A stretch of 6,269 nt of DNA from assembly GCA_022705125.1 (NCBI GenBank), contig JAKJFB010000178.1, positions 1 through 6,269 of the forward strand. Reading direction: 5' to 3'. Below the pieces are notes generated by a model that did not search any database, had not been told where the DNA came from, and worked only from the letters and a program-made list of their open reading frames with translations. The DNA comes from Pseudomonadota bacterium. Lineage in GTDB: Bacteria > Pseudomonadota > Gammaproteobacteria > Pseudomonadales > UBA5518. Below, piece after piece: positions 1-6,197 of the stretch. How positions within the stretch are numbered: the stretch's first letter is position 1; each line of letters starts with the position of its first letter. Made by a program: the position numbers and the translations under genes.

Positions 1-408
1 GAACTCGCCGGGGGCGGCGATCGCCACTGGGCCACCGGCACCGCCGCGCCCTGCCTCGGCCTGTTCCGCCCGCTCGCGTTGCGCCGCGCACGCAACGGCG
101 GACATCCGACTGCCAGTCCCGATCTCGACAGCCTGTGGTGGCGCTTCGAGCGGCTGCACCGCCACGTGCTGCGCGACCCCGGCGCCCTGCCGCCCTCGTT
201 CCACGCCGATCGCGCGCGCACGCAGCGCGCGATCTTCGAGGATCCGGTCGCGGGCTGGGACATCGCCGAGGACTGGCTGGCGCGCTGGGAGGCTCTGGCG
301 GGTACGCCGCGCGCCGACGCGCGCCCGCGCTGGCTCAGGCGCTACTGGGAGCACATCGAGGCGCAGGCCGTGCAAGGCAGCGCACTGCCCTGGCGCGAAG
401 CCCCGTGA
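1..408 (+). CDS. Secernin-like peptidase family C69 protein, C-terminal part (5' end outside window)
   Basis: The frame is open from base 1 to a TGA at 406-408, giving 135 residues of a C-terminus; the true start lies upstream of the window. Two stretches recall the secernin/C69 dipeptidase family: H-W-A-T-G-T-A-A-P-C followed by L-F-R-P at residues 9-24, and L-W-W-R-F-E-R-L-H-R at residues 45-54. C69 enzymes are N-terminal-nucleophile hydrolases whose catalytic cysteine sits near the N-terminus, so the active site cannot be assessed here. The tail is rich in Trp, Arg and Ala and ends W-R-E-A-P. No membrane segment is visible. An internal TTG at position 79 could be mistaken for a start, but the family-like motif begins before it. 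The gene converges on the minus-strand hydrolase gene, with one base between the stops. The family call rests on remembered motifs, not on an alignment; substrate is unknown. Confidence 0.68.
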   Translation, partial: ELAGGGDRHWATGTAAPCLGLFRPLALRRARNGGHPTASPDLDSLWWRFERLHRHVLRDPGALPPSFHADRARTQRAIFEDPVAGWDIAEDWLARWEALAGTPRADARPRWLRRYWEHIEAQAVQGSALPWREAP

Positions 409-409
409 C

Positions 410-1318
410 TCAGAGATGCTCGAGCAGGAATTCCCGCATCACCGGCGCCGCACGCGCGAATCCTTCGCCCTGGTAGGCCACGAAATGGTCGCCCTCGATC
501 AGCTCCAGGCGCTTGGGCTCGCCGGCACGCTCGAAGGCCTTCAGCGCGCCTGAGGTGGGCGCCAGGCGATCGTCGCTCGCGACCACCATCAGCAGGGGCG
601 TGGGCGCGATATGGCTCACGCAGACACCGGGATCGAAAGGCGGCTCGGTGCCAAAACAGTTGCGCAGCGTCACGCGGTTGTGCCAGCCGCTGCCCGGCTC
701 GGCGCCCGCGCGCAGGAACCACTCGCTCGCTTCCTGAAAGGCCAGGAAAGCCGGCAGCTCCACGCCCTCCTCCGGCACCACCGCCAGCGGACCCATTGCC
801 TCGCTCGCAGCATCGGCCGGCCCGCTGCCGCTCTCGTCCAGCAGTGCGGCGCGCATGCGATCGAACGCGGTGCTGTCGGCGAGGCGCTGCTCGGTATCCG
901 GCAGGCTGGCGAAGGGCACGTTGGCGATGACCGCCGCCACGCGCCGGTCGCAGGCTCCCACCGCCAGCACCTCGCCGCCGCTGAAGCTGGAACCCCAGAT
1001 GCCGATGCGCGCGGAATCGACGTGCGGGCGCGTGGCCAGCCAGTCGATCGCGTAGCGGTAGTCCCGCGCCTGCGCCCAGATGTTGATTTCCTGCCGCGGC
1101 TCGCCATCGCTCGCACCCAGGTTGCGGTGATCGTAGACGAGCACCGTGATGCCCGCCTCGCGGAACACGCGCGCGAACGGGTCGAGCGCCATCGCGCGCG
1201 TCGCCGAGAAGCCGTGTGCCATCACCAGTGCCGGGCCGTTGCCGGCCCTTTCGGGAGTGTAGAGCCAGCCGCGCAGCGTGGTGCCGCCGAAGCCGGGGAA
1301 TTCAACGTCTTGTCGCAT
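410..1318 (-). CDS. Alpha/beta hydrolase (COG1073 / dienelactone-hydrolase-like), last gene of the suf cluster
   Basis: This 302-residue protein starts at ATG 1318-1316, with AGGAG (1325-1329) six bases upstream; the frame stays open further upstream into sufE, but this site decides the start. Visible fold marks are H-G-F at 35-37 (oxyanion region), Y-D-H-R at 62-65, the nucleophile elbow G-S-S-F-S-G-G at 109-115 with Ser111 the likely nucleophile, Asp249 or Asp250 after a beta strand as the acid, and His278 in E-G-D-H-F. The elbow is G-x-S-x-S rather than the textbook G-x-S-x-G. A cap-like insertion rich in acidic and small residues lies at about 140-220. No signal peptide is evident, so it is probably cytoplasmic. 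It lies 53 bp behind sufE on the same strand with no terminator seen, so cotranscription is likely. Relatives include esterases, peptidase S15-like enzymes and dienelactone hydrolases. Its substrate and any link to Fe-S assembly are unknown. Confidence 0.85.
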   Translation of the reverse strand: MRQDVEFPGFGGTTLRGWLYTPERAGNGPALVMAHGFSATRAMALDPFARVFREAGITVLVYDHRNLGASDGEPRQEINIWAQARDYRYAIDWLATRPHVDSARIGIWGSSFSGGEVLAVGACDRRVAAVIANVPFASLPDTEQRLADSTAFDRMRAALLDESGSGPADAASEAMGPLAVVPEEGVELPAFLAFQEASEWFLRAGAEPGSGWHNRVTLRNCFGTEPPFDPGVCVSHIAPTPLLMVVASDDRLAPTSGALKAFERAGEPKRLELIEGDHFVAYQGEGFARAAPVMREFLLEHL

Positions 1319-1324
1319 GCCGTG

Positions 1325-1329
1325 CTCCT
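1325..1329 (-). promoter_or_regulatory. Ribosome-binding site of the alpha/beta hydrolase gene
   Basis: AGGAG on the minus strand lies six bases before ATG 1318. It fixes the start of the hydrolase, whose frame is otherwise open for about 300 bases further upstream through sufE. A site of its own implies independent translation initiation even if the gene is cotranscribed with suf. Confidence 0.75.
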
Positions 1330-1371
1330 GGAAGACGGGGCCGGCGCCGTTCGCCGCCCGCGCGCCGATTA

Positions 1372-1809
1372 TCACCGCTTCGCCAGGCCCGCGGCGATAT
1401 CGCGCACGCGCTGCACCATCGCGCGCAGGCCGTTGCCGCGCGTGGGGCTCAGGTGCTTCAGCAGGTCGAGTCGTTCGAAATAGCCCTCGATATCGAAGTC
1501 GAGGATCGCGCGCGGCGTGCGGCCGTCGAAAGCGGCGAGCATGATCGCGATCAGGCCGCGCACGATCAGCGCATCGCTGTCGACATCGAAGAAGATGCGC
1601 CCCTCGCGCTCGGTCCAGTCCAGCCACACCTGGCTCTGGCAGCCGCGCACCAGCAGTTCCTCGCGCTTGCGCGCATCGGGCATCGCCGGCAGCTCCTTGC
1701 CCAGATCGATGATGTAGCGGTAGCGGTCTTCCCAGTCGTCGAAGAAACCGATCGTCTCGACGATGTCCTCGACGCTGTGCGTTGTTCGGGCGTCCACATT
1801 CGCCTCCAT
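1372..1809 (-). CDS. sufE: Cysteine desulfuration protein SufE
   Basis: SufE accepts persulfide sulfur from SufS on a conserved cysteine, passes it to the SufBCD scaffold and stimulates SufS turnover in the cytoplasm. The protein is 145 residues from ATG 1809, close to the roughly 140 of E. coli SufE. Family marks are R-Y-x-x-I-I-D-L-G-K-x-L-P at about 29-41, the catalytic loop R-G-C-Q-S-Q-V-W with Cys57, G-R-T-P at 97-100 and the C-terminal H-L-S-P-T-R-G-N-G-L at 119-128. The start overlaps the sufT stop by one base (TGATG). The only upstream Shine-Dalgarno-like stretch is a weak GGGG 11 bases away, but a GGAGG inside codons 1-3 lies five bases before GTG at 1797-1795. The protein may therefore begin there (141 residues); conservation before Thr10 is not expected to settle it. 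The product is the same either way. Confidence 0.95.
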   Translation of the reverse strand: MEANVDARTTHSVEDIVETIGFFDDWEDRYRYIIDLGKELPAMPDARKREELLVRGCQSQVWLDWTEREGRIFFDVDSDALIVRGLIAIMLAAFDGRTPRAILDFDIEGYFERLDLLKHLSPTRGNGLRAMVQRVRDIAAGLAKR

Positions 1810-2342
1810 CAATAGAACAACCCCGTCTCGAGCTTCGCCTCGTCGGACATCATCTCGCGCGACCACGGCGGGTCGAACACCAGGTCCACCGTGACCTGGC
1901 GCACGTGCGGCACCTTCGCCACGCGGTATTCGACGTCGCCGACCAGCACCGGACCCATGCCGCAACCCGGCGCGGTCAGCGTCATGCGGATGCGCACGGC
2001 GTGCGCTTGCTGGTCGATGTCCACGGAATACACCAGCCCCAGCGCGACGATGTCCACCGGGATTTCCGGGTCGAACACCGTGCGCAGCGCCTCGTAGACC
2101 TGCTCCTCCGCGATGCACCCGTCGGCGGGCGCCGCGAAATCCAGCTCCAGCGCCGCGAAGCCCAGCGCGTCGGCATCGGTGCCGTCCACGCGCGCCATGT
2201 TGCCGTTGACCGTCACCGTGTAGCTGCCGCCCAGCGCCTGCGTGATCGTGACGAAGGAGTCCTTCGGGATCGTGATCGGCGTGCCCACCGGCACCAGGCG
2301 CGCAGGACAGTCGCGCTGCGTCACCACCATGCGCCGCTCCAT
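1809..2342 (-). CDS. sufT: Putative Fe-S cluster assembly protein SufT (long form, DUF59/MIP18 family)
   Basis: SufT proteins are accessory Fe-S maturation factors of the DUF59/MIP18 family, often encoded inside suf operons; the exact biochemical step is not settled. The product is 177 residues. Residues 1-75 form the N-terminal extension that marks the long SufT form, including V-P-V-G-T-P-I-T-I-P-K (18-27) and L-G-G-S-Y-T-V-T-V-N-G-N (37-48). The DUF59 domain follows at about 78-160, with D-P-E-I-P-V-D-I at 91-98 and the hallmark T-A-P-G-C-G-M-G at 123-130 carrying Cys127. The C-terminus D-P-P-W-S (158-161 region) then M-S-D-E-A-K-L-E-T-G is also typical. The start at ATG 2342 overlaps the sufA stop by one base (TGATG) and has GGAGG (2353-2357) ten bases upstream. 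An in-frame ATG at 2330, with GGAG six bases ahead, is a possible alternative. The gene ends in a one-base overlap with sufE. Confidence 0.93.
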   Translation of the reverse strand: MERRMVVTQRDCPARLVPVGTPITIPKDSFVTITQALGGSYTVTVNGNMARVDGTDADALGFAALELDFAAPADGCIAEEQVYEALRTVFDPEIPVDIVALGLVYSVDIDQQAHAVRIRMTLTAPGCGMGPVLVGDVEYRVAKVPHVRQVTVDLVFDPPWSREMMSDEAKLETGLFY

Positions 2343-2722
2343 CAGGCCTGCACCTCCGGCTCGATGCTGAAGCTCTCGCCGCAGCCGCAGTAGTCCTTCG
2401 CGTTCGGGTTGCCGAAGCGCAGCAGGCTGTTCAGCCCCTCGCGCACGAAATCGACCGTGGTGCCGCGCAGCAACGGCAGCGAGGCGCGGTCGATCCACAG
2501 CCGCACATCGTCCGCGAGCTGCATCAGCAGGTCGTCGGCCGGCGGCGTCTCGACCAGGTCCATCACGTACATATAACCGGTGCAGCCGCTTTCCTTGATA
2601 CTGAGGCGCAAGCCGGCGGCCTTCGCAGCCTGGATCTGCTGGCGGAAATGCCGCACGGCGGCCTCGGTCACCACGACCGGCGCCTGCGGATCGGCATGCT
2701 GGACTTCGATGGCAGTGCTCAC
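2342..2722 (-). CDS. sufA: A-type Fe-S carrier protein, SufA/IscA (HesB) family
   Basis: A-type carriers receive clusters from the SufBCD scaffold and deliver them to target proteins. This one has 126 residues, a usual length for SufA. The three ligand cysteines are all present: Cys47 in E-S-G-C-T-G-Y, and Cys112 and Cys114 in Y-C-G-C-G-E-S-F near the C-terminus. The family core F-R-x-x-I-x-A-A-K-A-A-G-L-R-L-S-I-K runs from about 26 to 43. The first 15 residues are a non-conserved extension. The start is GTG 2722-2720, overlapping the sufS stop in a GTGA, with GGAG (2729-2732) six bases upstream; there is no nearby ATG in frame that keeps the family core. It is named sufA by operon context; by sequence alone, IscA or ErpA would also fit. 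Confidence 0.92.
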   Translation of the reverse strand: MSTAIEVQHADPQAPVVVTEAAVRHFRQQIQAAKAAGLRLSIKESGCTGYMYVMDLVETPPADDLLMQLADDVRLWIDRASLPLLRGTTVDFVREGLNSLLRFGNPNAKDYCGCGESFSIEPEVQA

Positions 2723-3963
2723 AGGAAACTCCGTACCTTGTGCAACGCCGCAAACAGCCCTTCGACCTCGGCGTGCGTGTTGTAGAGACTGAAGGACGCA
2801 CGGATCGTGCCGGGCACGCCGAAGCGTGCCATCACCGGTTGCGCGCAATGGTGCCCGGTGCGCACCGCGACACCCTGCTGGTCGAGCAGCGTGCCCACGT
2901 CCTGCGGATGAGCGCCCTCGAGCAGGAAGCTGAGCACCGCGACCTTGTGCGGCGCGCTGCCGACGAGACGGAAGCCCGGCAGTTCCTGCGCGAGCTCCAG
3001 CGCGTGCGCGAGCAGCGCGTCCTCGTGCGCGGTGGCGGCGGCGCGGTCGATGCCCGCGAGCCATTCGATCGCCGCCCCCAGCCCCACCGCGCCGGCGATG
3101 TGCGGTGTGCCGGCCTCGAAGCGGTAGGGCAGCGCGGCGTAGCGCGTGTCGTCGAAGGACACGGTCTCGATCATCTCGCCACCGCCCTGCCAGGGCGGCA
3201 TCGATTCCAGCCACTCGCGCTTGCCGTAGAGCACGCCGATGCCCGTGGGGCCGAACATCTTGTGGCCCGAGAAGGCGTAGAAATCCACGTCGAGCGCCTG
3301 CACGTCGACCGGCATGTGGCCCACGGCCTGCGCGCCGTCGAGCAGCACCGGCACGCCGGCGGCGTGCGCCATGGCGATGATCCGCTCGACCGGATGCACC
3401 GTGCCCATCGCGTTCGAGACGTGCTCCAGCGCCACCAGCCGCGTGCGCTCGCCGAGCAGGCGCGCGAAGGCCTCGAGATCGAGCCGCGCGTCATCCGTGA
3501 CCGGGATCGGCACGACTTTCGCGCCGGCGGCCTCGGCCGCGAGCTGCCACGGCACGATGTTCGAGTGGTGCGCCAGCCCCGAGACCAGGATCTCGTCGCC
3601 CGCGCGCAGGCGGCTCCTGGCGAAGGTCGCGGCGACCAGGTTGATGCTCTCGGTGGTGCCGCGGGTCCAGATCACCTGCTCGCGCGAGGGCGCGTTGATG
3701 AAGCGGCACACCGCGTCGCGCGCGCCCTCGAAGGCGCTGGTGGCGCGATCGCTCAGCGCGTGCGCGCCGCGATGCACGTTGGAATTGATCTCGCGGTAGT
3801 AGGACGCGATCGCCTCGATCACGACCACGGGCTTCTGCGTGGTCGCGGCGTTGTCGAGGTACACCAGCGGCTTGCCGTTGACCTGCTGGGCGAGGATCGG
3901 GAACTCGGCACGCAGGCGCCCGGCATCGAAGGCCGCAACGGCGGGTGCACGGGCCGGCGTCAC
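2719..3963 (-). CDS. sufS: Cysteine desulfurase SufS (group II, PLP-dependent)
   Basis: SufS converts L-cysteine to L-alanine and leaves a persulfide on its active-site cysteine for SufE. The 414-residue product is slightly longer than E. coli SufS (406). Residues line up at a constant offset of nine from the E. coli enzyme as I recall it: His132, Asp209, Gln212, PLP-binding Lys235 in F-S-G-H-K-M-F-G-P-T-G-I-G, Arg368, catalytic Cys373 in R-T-G-H-H-C-A-Q-P, and Arg388. The N-terminal L-D-N-A-A-T-T-Q-K-P is at 36-45. One small departure is L-A-H-H-S-N at 130-135, where relatives usually have Glu before the His pair. The start is GTG 3963-3961, in a four-base GTGA overlap with the sufD stop, with GGGAG (3971-3975) seven bases upstream. 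Its stop overlaps the sufA start in the same way. Confidence 0.97.
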   Translation of the reverse strand: MTPARAPAVAAFDAGRLRAEFPILAQQVNGKPLVYLDNAATTQKPVVVIEAIASYYREINSNVHRGAHALSDRATSAFEGARDAVCRFINAPSREQVIWTRGTTESINLVAATFARSRLRAGDEILVSGLAHHSNIVPWQLAAEAAGAKVVPIPVTDDARLDLEAFARLLGERTRLVALEHVSNAMGTVHPVERIIAMAHAAGVPVLLDGAQAVGHMPVDVQALDVDFYAFSGHKMFGPTGIGVLYGKREWLESMPPWQGGGEMIETVSFDDTRYAALPYRFEAGTPHIAGAVGLGAAIEWLAGIDRAAATAHEDALLAHALELAQELPGFRLVGSAPHKVAVLSFLLEGAHPQDVGTLLDQQGVAVRTGHHCAQPVMARFGVPGTIRASFSLYNTHAEVEGLFAALHKVRSFL

Positions 3964-5273
3964 GAGGGCTCTCCCTGCAGTTCGTCAGCGCGCCCGAACC
4001 AGTCGCTAAGCACGGCGCGCAGCGTCACGCCGAGCGGCTCGATCGGGATGTCCCTGACCAGCTCGTTGATGAAGCCGAAGCCGAGCAGCACTTCCGCTTC
4101 CCGGCGCCCGATGCCGCGCGTCAGCAGGTAATACAGGCTCTTCTCGTCGATGCGGCTCACCGTGGCGCCGTGCGAGCAGCGCACGTCATCGGCGTAGATC
4201 TCCAGTTCCGGCTTGGTGTTGACCTCGGCCGCGTTGCTGAGCAGCAGGTTGCGGTTGCTGAGATCGGCGTTGCTCTTCTGCGCCTGCGGATGAATGTGGA
4301 TGCGCCCGTTGAACACCGCGCGCGCGGCATCGTCGACGATGCCGCGATAGACCTGGTGCGTGGTGCCCTGCGCCACCTCGTGCTCGACCGAGGTGTGCAG
4401 GTCGACGTGCTGCTCGCGGCGCGCGAGATAGACGCCGTTCAGGCGGCATTCGCTGCCGGCACCGAGATGGCGCACGCGCAGGTCCAGACGCTTGAGGCGT
4501 GCGCCGAGCGCCAGCACCAGGCTCTCGCACAGCGCGGCGCGCCCGAGCTCGACGTAGACACCGCCGATATGGATCGCGTGCTCCTCCTCGAGGTGCAGGC
4601 GGTAATGGCGCAACTGCGCCGACTCGCCCACCCGGATCTCGGTGCTGCCGCTGACGAAGCCGTTGTGCGCGCCCGGCAGGCTCGCGAAATGCTCGATGAG
4701 CCCGGCCTCGGCACCGCGCCCGAGCACCACCAGCAGGCGCTGCGCATGGGCGAAAGCCTGCGGCTGCGCCACGCCGAGGTGCACCACGTGCAGCGGCCGC
4801 GCGGCCTTCACACCGGCACCGACGTGGAACAGCACGCCGTCCTCGAGCCAGCAGCCGTTCAGCGCCGCGAAGGGATTGCCGCTGCCCGCGGCGATCTGCC
4901 CCAGCGCGCCCTCGATCACCGCGCGATCCCCCGGGTTGGCTTCGCGGAACGAGACCGCGCGCACGCCCGGCTGGTGCCCGAGCTGTGACAGCCCCGGCGC
5001 GTAGCGACCGTTCACGAACACCAACCGGTCCGCGTCGAGCCCCGCGATGAGCGCCGCGGCATCGATGGGCGCTGCGGCCGGTGCGGGCCGGTTCAGGTAG
5101 TCGAGCTGGTTCAGCGCCTCAAGGCTGGTGTATTTCCACGACTCGGTCTTGCGCGTGGGCAGGCTCGCGCCCAGCCATTGCGCGCGCGCCGCCTCTCGCT
5201 GCGCCGCGAGCCAGGGCAGCGCCTCGGCGTCGCCGAACAGGCGCGCGGCCAGGTTCTGGTCGAAGGCGCCCAT
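3960..5273 (-). CDS. sufD: Fe-S cluster scaffold subunit SufD
   Basis: SufD pairs with SufB in the SufB-SufC2-SufD complex on which clusters are built. The product has 437 residues, a little longer than the 423 of E. coli SufD. The N-terminal helical region contains P-T-R-K-T-E-S-W-K-Y-T at 39-49, a family signature. The middle is the right-handed beta-helix core, rich in alternating hydrophobic residues (about 150-345). The C-terminal region carries the hallmark Y-A-D-D-V-R-C-S-H-G-A-T-V at 360-372; Cys366 and His368 match the positions implicated at the SufB-SufD interface in E. coli. F-I-N-E-L at 401-405 is also typical. The ATG at 5273 directly follows the sufC TAG (TAGATG), with AGAGG (5282-5286) eight bases upstream. 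The stop overlaps the sufS GTG start. I see no damage to the frame. Confidence 0.97.
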   Translation of the reverse strand: MGAFDQNLAARLFGDAEALPWLAAQREAARAQWLGASLPTRKTESWKYTSLEALNQLDYLNRPAPAAAPIDAAALIAGLDADRLVFVNGRYAPGLSQLGHQPGVRAVSFREANPGDRAVIEGALGQIAAGSGNPFAALNGCWLEDGVLFHVGAGVKAARPLHVVHLGVAQPQAFAHAQRLLVVLGRGAEAGLIEHFASLPGAHNGFVSGSTEIRVGESAQLRHYRLHLEEEHAIHIGGVYVELGRAALCESLVLALGARLKRLDLRVRHLGAGSECRLNGVYLARREQHVDLHTSVEHEVAQGTTHQVYRGIVDDAARAVFNGRIHIHPQAQKSNADLSNRNLLLSNAAEVNTKPELEIYADDVRCSHGATVSRIDEKSLYYLLTRGIGRREAEVLLGFGFINELVRDIPIEPLGVTLRAVLSDWFGRADELQGEPS

Positions 5274-6023
5274 CTACGCGACCTCTTTCTCGATCCAGGC
5301 GTAGCCCTTCTCCTCGAGCTCGAGCGCGAGTTCCTTGCCGCCGGACTTCACGATGCGCCCGTGCGCGAGCACGTGCACGAAATCCGGCACGATGTAATCG
5401 AGCAGGCGCTGGTAATGCGTCACGATCACGAAGGAACGTGCGGGCGAGCGCAGGCTGTTCACGCCGTTGGCTACCACCTGCAGCGCGTCGATGTCGAGCC
5501 CGGAGTCGGTCTCGTCGAGGATGGCGAGGCTAGGCTCGAGCAGCATCATCTGCAGCAGCTCGTTGCGCTTCTTCTCGCCGCCCGAGAAACCTTCGTTGAC
5601 GCCGCGCTTCAGGAAATCGGGCTTCAGGTCCACCGCGGCGCATTTCTCGCGCGCGAGCTTCATGAAGCGCACCGCGTCCAGCGCCTCCTGGCCGCGATGC
5701 GAACGCAGCGCATCCACCGAGGCCTTGAGGAATTCCATGTTGCTCACGCCCGGGATCTCGACCGGGTACTGGAACGCGAGGAACAACCCGGCGCGCGCGC
5801 GCTCCTCGGTCGCCATCGCGAGCAGGTCCTTGCCCTCGAAGCGCACGCTGCCCCCGGTGACCTCGTAGCCCTCGCGCCCCGACAGCACGTAGCCCAGCGT
5901 GCTCTTGCCCGAGCCGTTGGGCCCCATGATCGCGTGCACCTCGCCCGGCTTCACCTCGAGGTCGATGCCGCGCAGGATCTGCTTGTCGTCGATGCGCGCG
6001 CTCAGATTCGATATGGACAGCAT
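5274..6023 (-). CDS. sufC: Fe-S cluster assembly ATPase SufC
   Basis: SufC is the ABC-type ATPase of the SufBCD complex; it is cytoplasmic and not a transporter. The 249-residue product matches the family length (248 in E. coli). Walker A G-P-N-G-S-G-K-S is at 34-41 (Lys40), the Q-loop Gln85 in A-F-Q-Y-P, the signature S-G-G-E-K-K-R at 147-153 (Lys152), Walker B L-A-I-L-D-E-T-D at 166-173 (Asp170, Glu171, Asp173), and the switch His203. These fall at the same numbers as in E. coli SufC as I recall it. The start is ATG 6023-6021 with AGGAG (6029-6033) five bases ahead. An in-frame GTG two codons upstream overlaps that site and is unlikely to be used. The gene is separated from sufB by 208 bp of structured DNA and abuts sufD. 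Confidence 0.97.
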   Translation of the reverse strand: MLSISNLSARIDDKQILRGIDLEVKPGEVHAIMGPNGSGKSTLGYVLSGREGYEVTGGSVRFEGKDLLAMATEERARAGLFLAFQYPVEIPGVSNMEFLKASVDALRSHRGQEALDAVRFMKLAREKCAAVDLKPDFLKRGVNEGFSGGEKKRNELLQMMLLEPSLAILDETDSGLDIDALQVVANGVNSLRSPARSFVIVTHYQRLLDYIVPDFVHVLAHGRIVKSGGKELALELEEKGYAWIEKEVA

Positions 6024-6028
6024 TGTCA

Positions 6029-6033
6029 CTCCT
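6029..6033 (-). promoter_or_regulatory. Ribosome-binding site that sets the sufC start
   Basis: AGGAG on the minus strand lies five bases before ATG 6023. The alternative in-frame GTG at 6029-6027 begins inside this site and would have no spacing, so the ATG is preferred. As sufB ends about 200 bases earlier, sufC must initiate on its own rather than by stop-start coupling. Confidence 0.8.
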
Positions 6034-6041
6034 GATTCTCA

Positions 6042-6063
6042 CCACCCATCCAATTCCGGGTGG
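6042..6063. other. Inverted repeat in the sufC leader
   Basis: CCACCC (6042-6047) is the reverse complement of GGGTGG (6058-6063), separated by a ten-base loop. In the suf transcript the hairpin would end about nine bases before the sufC Shine-Dalgarno site, close enough to affect ribosome access. A six-pair stem is short and could occur by chance in DNA this GC-rich; no run of T follows, so it does not look like a terminator. Confidence 0.4.
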
Positions 6064-6103
6064 CGTATAAACTTGCGTTCCACCGCGCGCCAGGCGGCGC
6101 TGT

Positions 6104-6120
6104 GCCGCGTATGGCGCGGC
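6104..6120. other. Inverted repeat 1 of the sufB-sufC gap element
   Basis: GCCGCG (6104-6109) and CGCGGC (6115-6120) are perfect reverse complements around a TATGG loop. It is the first of three closely spaced GC-only stems that flank the repeat-like core at 6149-6174. No T-tract adjoins it on either strand. Confidence 0.5.
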
Positions 6121-6126
6121 GACCGT

Positions 6127-6146
6127 CTGCGGCATGGATGCCGCAG
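6127..6146. other. Inverted repeat 2: perfect 8-bp stem with tetraloop
   Basis: CTGCGGCA (6127-6134) and TGCCGCAG (6139-6146) form a perfect eight-pair stem with a four-base TGGA loop (plus-strand reading). It is the strongest hairpin in the window. It immediately precedes the core at 6149-6174 on the plus strand, an arrangement that recalls repeat units found between genes in high-GC gammaproteobacteria (from memory, unverified). Confidence 0.7.
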
Positions 6147-6148
6147 TC

Positions 6149-6174
6149 GAGCCTACAGGGACGTATTCACGGCG
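6149..6174 (+). repeat. Repeat-like conserved core beside the hairpin (probable dispersed intergenic repeat)
   Basis: The 26-base segment includes GCCTACAGGGACGTATTCAC. I recognise this kind of string, placed just after a short perfect hairpin, as recurring in intergenic regions of various gammaproteobacterial genomes. It is distinctly less GC-biased than its surroundings and does not encode a plausible peptide. There is only one copy in the window, so repetition cannot be shown here. The plus strand is given because the hairpin-then-core order reads that way; it is antisense to the suf transcript. Confidence 0.5.
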
Positions 6175-6181
6175 TGTCGCG

Positions 6182-6197
6182 GCGCCGTACGCGGCGC
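6182..6197. other. Inverted repeat 3 of the sufB-sufC gap element
   Basis: GCGCCG (6182-6187) and CGGCGC (6192-6197) pair around a TACG tetraloop. It lies 34 bases downstream of the sufB stop in the direction of transcription. Without a T-tract it is not a standard intrinsic terminator, but it could block 3' exonucleases and protect the sufB message. Confidence 0.55.

Noticed and set aside
1319..1371. Terminator or promoter between sufE and the hydrolase gene.
   Set aside because: The 53 bases are GC-rich with partly self-complementary GGCGCC-type runs. There is no T-tract and no credible -35/-10 pair; only the ribosome-binding site is supported.
611..1483. Plus-strand open frame opposite the hydrolase gene and the end of sufE.
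   Set aside because: The minus-strand hydrolase has catalytic motifs and a clear ribosome-binding site, while this frame has neither.
2740..4131. Long open frame on the plus strand opposite sufS and the end of sufD.
   Set aside because: It is the antisense shadow of well-supported genes in GC-rich DNA. The translation is Arg/His/Ala-rich with no recognisable family and no ribosome-binding site.
3945..4988. Long plus-strand open frame opposite sufD.
   Set aside because: Antisense shadow of sufD; composition is typical of codon-bias artefacts and no family motif is visible.
6104..6197. Intrinsic terminator after sufB.
   Set aside because: The stems are strong, but none is followed by a T-tract on the minus strand, so a standard Rho-independent terminator is not supported.
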